A stretch of 7,785 nucleotides of DNA, taken from NCBI GenBank assembly GCA_030150585.1, contig JASLFM010000441.1, positions 1 through 7,785 on the forward strand, given 5' to 3'. The DNA comes from Acidovorax sp. Lineage in GTDB: Bacteria; Pseudomonadota; Gammaproteobacteria; Burkholderiales; Burkholderiaceae_C. A program made the position numbers and the translations under genes. The notes below the pieces were generated by a model. The model did not search any database and was not told the origin of the DNA. It saw only the letters and a list, made by a program, of their open reading frames with translations. Position 1 is the first letter of the stretch, and each line of letters opens with the position of its first letter. Shown in pieces: positions 1 to 5,032 of the stretch.

Positions 1-17
1 CACAGGGCTTTCAGATC

Positions 18-46
18 TTCACGCACACGACGCACGTGCACATGAA
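18..46 (-). other. stem-loop just downstream of tRNA-Cys
   Basis: In minus-strand RNA, bases 46-35 pair with 29-18 as a continuous 12-bp stem with a 5-nt loop (34-30). Three pairs are G-U wobbles (39-25, 40-24, 42-22), which would be mismatches in RNA from the plus strand, so the fold favours the tRNA transcript. It starts 4 nt after the encoded CCA of tRNA-Cys. No U-run follows, so it is not a textbook intrinsic terminator. It could be a 3' trailer structure that guides or blocks exonucleases, or a weak terminator. Confidence 0.45.
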
Positions 47-50
47 TGTC

Positions 51-124
51 TGGAGGCGCGAACCAGAGTCGAACTGGTCTAACCGGATTTGCAATCCGGG
101 GCATAACCGCTTTGCTATCGCGCC
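51..124 (-). tRNA. tRNA-Cys (anticodon GCA)
   Basis: Cysteine tRNA of 74 nt. The complete cloverleaf can be read: a perfect 7-bp acceptor stem (GGCGCGA with TCGCGCC), a 5-bp anticodon stem (CCGGA with TCCGG) closing loop TTGCAAA with anticodon GCA (plus-strand 90-92), a 4-nt variable region, and a T-arm (ACCAG with CTGGT) with loop TTCGACT. Discriminator U and CCA are encoded (51-53), as usual for bacterial tRNA-Cys. It is the second of a tRNA-Gly/tRNA-Cys pair, but a terminator-like hairpin lies 20 nt upstream of its 5' end. Confidence 0.97.
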
Positions 125-144
125 AGAAAACAGCTTTCCTCTGG

Positions 145-174
145 AAAAAAGGGAAGCAACTGCTTCCCTTTTTT
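145..174 (-). terminator. intrinsic terminator-like palindrome between tRNA-Gly and tRNA-Cys
   Basis: Bases 145-158 (six A then GGGAAGCA) are the exact reverse complement of 161-174 (TGCTTCCC then six T). This gives a GC-bearing stem flanked by A- and U-tracts, the standard form of an intrinsic terminator, readable in either direction. A realistic fold has 13 bp and a 4-nt loop. On the minus strand it begins 7 nt after the CCA of tRNA-Gly, so it most likely ends the lon/tRNA-Gly transcript. Outer bases 135-139 (TTTCC) and 175-179 (GGAAA) could extend it. tRNA-Cys then lacks an obvious promoter, so read-through or processing may matter. Confidence 0.7.
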
Positions 175-181
175 GGAAATC

Positions 182-257
182 TGGAGCGGGAAAAGAGTCT
201 CGAACTCTCGACCTCAACCTTGGCAAGGTTGCGCTCTACCAACTGAGCTATTCCCGC
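182..257 (-). tRNA. tRNA-Gly (anticodon GCC)
   Basis: Glycine tRNA of 76 nt. It has a perfect 7-bp acceptor stem (GCGGGAA with TTCCCGC), a D-arm with the usual GCTCAGTTGGTAGAGC form, and an anticodon stem CAACC/GGTTG closing TTGCCAA with anticodon GCC (plus-strand 222-224). The T-arm loop is TTCGAGA; its stem GAGAG/CTCTT has one G-U pair at the end. Discriminator U and CCA are encoded (182-184). It starts 85 nt after the lon stop codon on the same strand, so it may be served both by its own promoter and by read-through from lon. Confidence 0.97.
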
Positions 258-274
258 ATTTATCGAAGCCTCAC

Positions 275-309
275 ATTGTACAACGTTTGCTGCGATGGAA
301 TGAATTGTA
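275..309 (-). promoter_or_regulatory. possible promoter(s) of tRNA-Gly
   Basis: The lon to tRNA-Gly gap contains two copies of TACAAT on the minus strand (309-304 and 280-275), each one base from the sigma-70 -10 consensus. The inner copy would start transcription about 10 nt before the mature tRNA. The -35 regions are poor: TTCTGG at 17-bp spacing for the outer copy, TTCATT at 18-bp spacing for the inner one. Only the -10 elements are convincing. I see no clear lon terminator in this gap. Confidence 0.35.
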
Positions 310-342
310 GCGTACTTTTCGGGGCTCCAGAAAAAATTTCGA

Positions 343-2778
343 TCAATGCTTCACTGCATCCGCGGTCGCCGCGCGCGCTTTCTCGGAAACCGCAGCTGCG
401 GCGGCGGCAGCCGCGGCGACCTCCTCGTCGGTCAGGGGCACAGGCTTGGATTCGAGCGCTACCTCCAGCACCTTGTCGATCCATTTCACAGGCACGATCT
501 CCAGGCCGCTCTTGACGTTGTCCGGGATCTCCTGCAAATCCTTCACGTTTTCCTCCGGGATCAGCACCGTCTTGATGCCACCGCGCAGAGCCGCCAGCAG
601 CTTCTCCTTGAGGCCACCAATGGCCGTCACCTCGCCGCGCAGCGTGATCTCGCCCGTCATGGCCACATCGGCGCGCACGGGGATGCCCGTGAGCGCGGAC
701 ACCAGGGCCGTGGTCATCGCCGCGCCGGCGCTGGGGCCATCCTTGGGCGTGGCGCCATCGGGCACGTGGATGTGGATATCGCGCTTTTCAAAAGCCTCGT
801 CCTTGATGCCCAGCATGCGCGCACGGCTGCGCACCACGGTTCGCGCGGCCTCGACGGACTCCTTCATCACGTCGCCGAGCGAGCCCGTGCGCGTGATGTT
901 GCCCTTGCCCGGCATGGTGGCGGACTCGATGGTGAGCAGGTCGCCGCCCACTTCGGTCCAGGCCAAGCCCACCACCTGGCCCACTTGATTTTGCTGCTCG
1001 GCGCGGCCGTAGTTGTACTTGCGCACGCCGAGGAATTCGGAGAGGTTATCGGCGGTCACCACGACCTGGGGCTCCAGCTTCTTGAGCTGCAGTCCCTTGA
1101 CCACCTTGCGGCAGATCTTGGAAAGTTCGCGCTCCAGCGAGCGCACGCCCGCTTCGCGCGTGTAGTAGCGCACGATGTCGCGCACGGCCGCCTCGGTGAC
1201 CTGCAGCTCGCTGTCCTTCACACCGTTGTTGCCCATCTGCTTGGGCAGCAGGTACTTCATGGCGATGTTGGTCTTCTCGTCCTCGGTGTAGCCCGAGAGG
1301 CGAATGACCTCCATGCGGTCCAGCAGCGCAGGCGGGATGTTCATGGAGTTGCTGGTGGCGACGAACATCACGTCCGACAAATCGAAGTCCACTTCGACGT
1401 AGTGATCGCCAAAGGTGTGGTTCTGCTCGGGGTCCAGCACTTCGAGCAGCGCGCTCGACGGGTCGCCGCGGAAGTCGGTGCCCAGCTTGTCGATTTCGTC
1501 CAGCAGGAACAGCGGGTTGCGCGTGCCGATCTTGTTGAGGCTCTGCAGCACCTTGCCCGGCATGGCGCCGATGTAGGTGCGGCGATGGCCACGGATCTCG
1601 GCCTCGTCGCGCATGCCACCCAGGGCCATGCGCACGTACTTGCGGCCGGTGGCCTTGGCGATGGACTGGCCCAGCGAGGTCTTGCCCACGCCCGGAGGCC
1701 CCACGAGGCACAGGATGGGCGCCTTGACCTTGTCCACGCGCTGCTGCACGGCGAGGTATTCGAGGATGCGGTCCTTGACCTTGTCGAGGCCGTAGTGGTC
1801 CTCGTTGAGCACGTTCTCGGCGTTGGCCAGGTCGTGCTTGATCTTGGTCTTCTTGCTCCAGGGCAGGCCCGTGAGCACGTCGATGTAGTTGCGCACCACG
1901 GTGGCCTCGGCCGACATGGGCGACATGAGCTTGAGCTTCTTGAGCTCGCTCTCGGCCTTCTTGCGCGCCTCGGCGGGCATCTTGGCGGACTTGATCTTTT
2001 TCTCGATCTCCTCGATGTCCGCGCCCTCCTCGCCCTCGCCCAGTTCCTTCTGGATGGCCTTGACCTGCTCGTTGAGGTAGAAGTCGCGCTGGCTCTTTTC
2101 CATCTGGCGCTTGACGCGGCCGCGGATGCGTTTGTCGACGTTGAGAATGTCCACCTCGCGGTCGAGCTGCTCGAACAGGTTTTCGAGGCGCGCCTTGACG
2201 TCGGAGAGATCCAGCACCGCCTGCTTGTTCTCGAGCTTGAGCGGCAGGTGGGCGGCGATGGTGTCGGCCAGGCGGCCCGCATCGTCGATGCTCGCGATCG
2301 ACGTAAGGATCTCGGGCGGGATCTTCTTGTTGAGCTTGACGTACTGATCAAACTGCTGCATCACCGCGCGGCGCAGCGCCTCGATCTCGCTGGGCTTGTT
2401 CTCGTCGGCGGAGGAATCCACCGGCGCCACGGTGGAGACGAAGTGGGTCTCGTGGTCCGTGATGCCGCTCACCTGCGCGCGCTGCTGCCCTTCCACGAGC
2501 ACCTTGACCGTGCCATCGGGCAGCTTGAGCATTTGCAGGATCGTGGACACACAGCCCACGTCGAACATGTCGGACACAGACGGCTCATCCTTGGCTGCAG
2601 CCTTCTGCGCGACGAGCATGATGCGGCGGTCTGCCTCCATGGCCATCTCCAGGGCACGGATGCTCTTGGGACGGCCCACGAACAGCGGGATCACCATGTG
2701 GGGAAATACGACCACGTCCCGCAACGGCAGCAGCGGCAATTCGAGGGGGGTGGAAGGCAGGGGGGTGTGTCCGGACAT
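343..2778 (-). CDS. lon: ATP-dependent protease Lon (LonA type)
   Basis: Cytoplasmic AAA+ serine protease that unfolds and degrades misfolded and short-lived regulatory proteins as a homohexamer. The 811-residue protein has the LonA layout: N-terminal substrate-recognition domain (about 10-205), coiled-coil linker (about 210-310), AAA+ module with Walker A GPPGVGKT (360-367), Walker B ending DEID (427-430), sensor-1 N477 and sensor-2 R546, then the protease domain with catalytic S683 in KDGPSAG and K726 in GGLKEK. The Ser-Lys spacing of 43 matches E. coli S679/K722. The frame is open up to an ATG at 2790, but the ATG at 2778 has a GAGG 6 nt upstream and gives the family N-terminus MSGHTPLP; the outer one has none. 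The C-terminal tail (about 781-811) carries nine alanines (788-796) and extends beyond E. coli Lon (784 aa). It follows clpX after 129 nt, as in many proteobacteria. Confidence 0.97.
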   Translation of the reverse strand: MSGHTPLPSTPLELPLLPLRDVVVFPHMVIPLFVGRPKSIRALEMAMEADRRIMLVAQKAAAKDEPSVSDMFDVGCVSTILQMLKLPDGTVKVLVEGQQRAQVSGITDHETHFVSTVAPVDSSADENKPSEIEALRRAVMQQFDQYVKLNKKIPPEILTSIASIDDAGRLADTIAAHLPLKLENKQAVLDLSDVKARLENLFEQLDREVDILNVDKRIRGRVKRQMEKSQRDFYLNEQVKAIQKELGEGEEGADIEEIEKKIKSAKMPAEARKKAESELKKLKLMSPMSAEATVVRNYIDVLTGLPWSKKTKIKHDLANAENVLNEDHYGLDKVKDRILEYLAVQQRVDKVKAPILCLVGPPGVGKTSLGQSIAKATGRKYVRMALGGMRDEAEIRGHRRTYIGAMPGKVLQSLNKIGTRNPLFLLDEIDKLGTDFRGDPSSALLEVLDPEQNHTFGDHYVEVDFDLSDVMFVATSNSMNIPPALLDRMEVIRLSGYTEDEKTNIAMKYLLPKQMGNNGVKDSELQVTEAAVRDIVRYYTREAGVRSLERELSKICRKVVKGLQLKKLEPQVVVTADNLSEFLGVRKYNYGRAEQQNQVGQVVGLAWTEVGGDLLTIESATMPGKGNITRTGSLGDVMKESVEAARTVVRSRARMLGIKDEAFEKRDIHIHVPDGATPKDGPSAGAAMTTALVSALTGIPVRADVAMTGEITLRGEVTAIGGLKEKLLAALRGGIKTVLIPEENVKDLQEIPDNVKSGLEIVPVKWIDKVLEVALESKPVPLTDEEVAAAAAAAAAVSEKARAATADAVKH

Positions 2779-2784
2779 GGCAAA

Positions 2785-2788
2785 CCTC
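2785..2788 (-). promoter_or_regulatory. Shine-Dalgarno of lon (decides the start)
   Basis: GAGG lies 6 nt before the ATG at 2778. The alternative in-frame ATG at 2790 is preceded by GCGCAGTGTTTC, with no ribosome-binding sequence, so the shorter product is preferred. Confidence 0.75.
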
Positions 2789-2833
2789 ATGAAACACTGC
2801 GCAACTGGGTCCGCAGTGGGGAATTTTCAACCC

Positions 2834-2853
2834 GCTGGCGCCAAGGCGCCAGC
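2834..2853 (-). repeat. perfect inverted repeat in the clpX-lon gap
   Basis: GCTGGCGCC (2834-2842) and GGCGCCAGC (2845-2853) are exact reverse complements separated by two bases. RNA would form about 8 bp with a 4-nt loop. Neither side has a U-tract, so it is not a standard intrinsic terminator. It sits 55 nt upstream of the lon start and could act in pausing, mRNA processing or partial attenuation between clpX and lon. Confidence 0.5.
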
Positions 2854-2907
2854 CCGGTGGGCGGTGGAGCATGGTGCTTCATTGCATCGCCCACCGTTGG
2901 AAAGGGC

Positions 2908-4173
2908 TCAGGCCTTCTTGGCTGCCTCGCGATAGACCAGCAGAGGCGGCTTGTTCTCGTCGATGGTGGATTCGTCCACCACGACCTTTTCCACATTGGT
3001 GGCATTGGGCAGGTCGAACATGGTGCCGATCAGGGACTGCTCCAGGATCGAGCGCAGCCCGCGCGCGCCGGTCTTGCGCACGAGCGCCTTGCGCGCGATG
3101 GCCTTGAGCGCACCGGGACGGATCTCCAGATCCACCCCTTCCATGGATAGCAGCTTGCTGTACTGCTTGACCAGGGCGTTCTTGGGCTCGGTGAGGATTT
3201 GCACGAGCGCATCCTCGCTGAGTTCTGCCAGCGCAGTTACCACGGGCATGCGGCCCACCAGTTCGGGGATGATGCCGAACTTGATGAGATCCTCGGGCTC
3301 GATGTCCTGGAACACTTCGGTGAGTGAGCGCTGCTGCTTGCTCTTGACGGCGGCACCGAAGCCAATGCCCGAGGCCTCGGTACGGTTCTCGATCACCTTC
3401 TCCAGCCCCGCGAACGCACCACCGCAAATGAACAGGATGTTGGTCGTGTCGATCTGCAGGAAGTCCTGGTTGGGGTGCTTGCGCCCGCCCTGCGGCGGCA
3501 CGCTGGCCATAGTGCCTTCGATGAGCTTGAGCAGCGCCTGCTGCACCCCTTCGCCCGACACGTCGCGCGTGATGCTGGGGTTGTCGGACTTGCGCGAGAT
3601 CTTGTCGATCTCATCGATGTAGACGATACCGCGCTGGGCGCGCTCCACGTCGTAGTTGCAGCTCTGCAGCAGCTTCTGGATGATGTTCTCGACGTCCTCG
3701 CCCACGTAGCCGGCTTCGGTCAGCGTGGTGGCGTCGGCCATGACGAAGGGCACATCGAGCATGCGCGCCAGCGTCTGCGCCAGCAGCGTCTTGCCCGAAC
3801 CCGTGGGGCCGATGAGCAGGATGTTGCTCTTGGTGAGCTCCACCTCGTCCTTGCCCGCCTTGTCCTTGTGGCGCAGGCGCTTGTAGTGGTTGTACACGGC
3901 CACGGCCAGCGTGCGCTTGGCCTTGTCCTGGCCGATCACGTAGTTGTCGAGGTTGGCCTTGATCTCGGCCGGGGTCGGCAGATCGCCGCGGGCCTCGCGC
4001 GCGCCTTCGGCGGCGGGCAGCTCGTCGCGGATGATCTCGTTGCACAGGTCAATGCACTCGTCGCAGATAAAGACCGACGGACCAGCGATCAGCTTCTTCA
4101 CTTCGTGCTGGCTCTTGCCGCAGAAGGAGCAGTAGAGGGTTTTCTCGCTGGAGGAGCCTTTTTTCTCGGCCAT
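2908..4173 (-). CDS. clpX: ClpX, ATP-dependent unfoldase subunit of ClpXP
   Basis: Hexameric AAA+ unfoldase that recognises substrates such as SsrA-tagged proteins and threads them into ClpP. All hallmarks are present in 421 residues, close to E. coli length: N-terminal C4 zinc-binding domain (C15, C18, C37, C40), Walker A GPTGSGKT (122-129), pore-1 loop GYVG (155-158), Walker B ending DEID (187-190), RKH pore-entrance loop (231-233), a ClpP-docking IGF loop (270-272) and sensor-2 arginine in GARGLR (R371). The IGF loop shows it can partner the ClpP encoded just upstream. The ATG at 4173 is the first in the frame and gives a standard N-terminus. Its best ribosome-binding match is AAGG about 10 nt upstream, a long spacing. 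It is separated from clpP by 116 nt with a hairpin, and from lon by 129 nt. Confidence 0.98.
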   Translation of the reverse strand: MAEKKGSSSEKTLYCSFCGKSQHEVKKLIAGPSVFICDECIDLCNEIIRDELPAAEGAREARGDLPTPAEIKANLDNYVIGQDKAKRTLAVAVYNHYKRLRHKDKAGKDEVELTKSNILLIGPTGSGKTLLAQTLARMLDVPFVMADATTLTEAGYVGEDVENIIQKLLQSCNYDVERAQRGIVYIDEIDKISRKSDNPSITRDVSGEGVQQALLKLIEGTMASVPPQGGRKHPNQDFLQIDTTNILFICGGAFAGLEKVIENRTEASGIGFGAAVKSKQQRSLTEVFQDIEPEDLIKFGIIPELVGRMPVVTALAELSEDALVQILTEPKNALVKQYSKLLSMEGVDLEIRPGALKAIARKALVRKTGARGLRSILEQSLIGTMFDLPNATNVEKVVVDESTIDENKPPLLVYREAAKKA

Positions 4174-4227
4174 GGGGGCAATGCCTTGTTACAGAAACGA
4201 TGTCGAGGGAATGATACCGAAATGGAA

Positions 4228-4256
4228 ACGGCGCTTCCCGCGAGGGGAAACGCCGT
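4228..4256 (-). other. stem-loop in the clpP-clpX gap (possible attenuator)
   Basis: In minus-strand RNA, ACGGCGUUUCCC (4256-4245) pairs with GGGAAGCGCCGU (4239-4228) as an unbroken 12-bp stem with a 5-nt loop. One pair is a U-G wobble (4250-4234) that becomes a C-A mismatch in plus-strand RNA, so the structure favours the clpPX transcript. The following bases read UUCCAUUUC, a weak U-rich tail. A partial terminator, or a processing or stabilising element tuning clpP against clpX, would fit. It begins 33 nt after the clpP stop codon. Confidence 0.55.
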
Positions 4257-4289
4257 GCTAGGGCGTCCGGGGCCGCTTTGGCTTGTATC

Positions 4290-4898
4290 TCAGGGGCGCT
4301 TGGAAATCACCTGGTCGACGATGCCGTAGTCCTTGGCCTCGTCCGCCGTCATGAAATAGTCGCGCTCGGTATCGGCCTTGACCTTCTCAATGGGCTGGCC
4401 CGTGCGCTCGGCCAGGATGCGGTTCATCTGGTCCTTGGTGCGCAGAATGTCGCGCGCGTGGATCTCGATGTCGGTCGCCTGGCCGCGTGCACCGCCGAGC
4501 ACCTGGTGGATCATGATCTTGGAGTTGGGCAGCGAGAAGCGCTTGCCCTTGGCACCCGCAGCCAGCAGGAATGCCCCCATGCTGGCGGCAAAGCCGCAGC
4601 ACAGCGTGGACACGTCGGGCTTGATGAACTGCATGGTGTCGTAGATCGCCATGCCGGCCGTCACGCTGCCACCGGGCGAGTTGATGTAGAACGAGATGTC
4701 CTTGTCCGGGTTCTCGCTCTCCAGGAACAACAGCTGCGCCACCACCAGGTTGGCGGTCTGGTCGTTGACCTCGCCCACCAGGAAGATCACACGCTCCTTC
4801 AGCAAGCGCGAATAGATGTCGTACGACCGCTCGCCGCGGCCCGACTGCTCGATGACCATGGGGATCATGCCCAGGGCTTGTGTTTCCAGTGCGCTCAT
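4290..4898 (-). CDS. clpP: ClpP, ATP-dependent Clp protease proteolytic subunit
   Basis: Serine peptidase forming the two-ring, 14-subunit chamber that cuts polypeptides fed in by ClpX (or ClpA). The 202-residue product has the complete triad: S106 in GFAASMG, H131 in KIMIHQ and D180 in ERD. Spacings of 25 and 49 residues equal those of E. coli S97/H122/D171 (mature numbering). The oxyanion-hole segment INSPGGSV (72-79) is intact. By alignment at PMVIEQ the first nine or so residues correspond to the E. coli propeptide; the cleavage point is inferred, not seen. The frame is open from an ATG at 4961, but the ATG at 4898 has GGAG 5 nt upstream and gives the family start MSALETQ, whereas the longer version would begin inside the hairpin at 4944-4975. 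It lies 134 nt after tig. Confidence 0.98.
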   Translation of the reverse strand: MSALETQALGMIPMVIEQSGRGERSYDIYSRLLKERVIFLVGEVNDQTANLVVAQLLFLESENPDKDISFYINSPGGSVTAGMAIYDTMQFIKPDVSTLCCGFAASMGAFLLAAGAKGKRFSLPNSKIMIHQVLGGARGQATDIEIHARDILRTKDQMNRILAERTGQPIEKVKADTERDYFMTADEAKDYGIVDQVISKRP

Positions 4899-4903
4899 GT
4901 TTT

Positions 4904-4907
4904 CTCC
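4904..4907 (-). promoter_or_regulatory. Shine-Dalgarno of clpP (decides the start)
   Basis: GGAG lies 5 nt before the ATG at 4898. This supports the 202-residue product over the in-frame ATG at 4961, which lies in the loop of a 13-bp inverted repeat. Confidence 0.8.
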
Positions 4908-4941
4908 AGTCAAGCGGTTAGTGCAACTGTACCCAGAAATG

Positions 4942-4969
4942 AATTGGGGCTTGTGCGCCAAAGCACAAG
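4942..4969 (-). promoter_or_regulatory. candidate sigma-32 (heat-shock) promoter of clpP
   Basis: On the minus strand CTTGTGC (4969-4963) is followed after 13 bp by CCCCAATT (4949-4942). The enterobacterial sigma-32 consensus is CTTGAAA, 13-15 bp, CCCCATNT. The -35 core CTTG is exact though the rest differs, the -10 matches at all defined positions but one, and the spacing is right. The start would be near 4935, giving a leader of roughly 37 nt that keeps the ribosome-binding site. clpP is a known sigma-32 target in E. coli. Both boxes lie in the arms of a hairpin, so the match could partly reflect that palindrome. Confidence 0.5.
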
Positions 4970-4975
4970 CCCCAA
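4944..4975 (-). terminator. terminator-like hairpin between tig and clpP
   Basis: TTGGGGCTTGTGC (4944-4956) is the exact reverse complement of 4963-4975, leaving a 6-nt loop. In the minus-strand transcript this strong 13-bp stem is followed by UUCAUUUCU, a mediocre U-rich tail. It could terminate or attenuate tig transcription, so that clpP depends partly on its own promoter. Confidence 0.55.
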
Positions 4976-4986
4976 GGAAAGAGAGG

Positions 4987-5025
4987 GCGCTCCGGTTCCT
5001 TCCGGAAGAAGGCTCTTTGGAGCGC
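4987..5025 (-). other. two-part stem-loop directly after tig
   Basis: GCGCTCC (4987-4993) pairs with GGAGCGC (5019-5025). Inside it CCTTC (4998-5002) pairs with GAAGG (5008-5012) around a 5-nt loop. The outer stem begins 7 nt after the tig stop codon on the minus strand. No U-tract follows, so it looks more like a 3'-end stabilising or processing element placed just ahead of the 4944-4975 hairpin. Confidence 0.4.
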
Positions 5026-5032
5026 GAGGGCG

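Noticed and set aside
11..43. Ten-codon minus-strand ORF MCTCVVCVKI just after tRNA-Cys, resembling a cysteine-sensing leader peptide
   Set aside because: Tempting because three of ten codons are Cys next to tRNA-Cys, but there is no Shine-Dalgarno and the ORF coincides with the 18-46 stem-loop, whose GUGC repeats explain the Cys codons.
51..257. tRNA genes as integration sites of a mobile element
   Set aside because: I found no integrase gene and no direct repeat of a tRNA 3' end within the window.
2817..2830. TTGAAA (2830-2825) and CCCCA (2821-2817) as a sigma-32 promoter of lon
   Set aside because: Only 3 nt separate the boxes; sigma-32 promoters need about 13-15.
346..3150. 934-codon open frame on the plus strand opposite lon and clpX
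   Set aside because: It is antisense to two genes with intact catalytic motifs. Its translation is rich in His, Leu, Val, Asp and Arg, as expected from reading high-GC codons backwards. It has no recognisable domain or ribosome-binding site.
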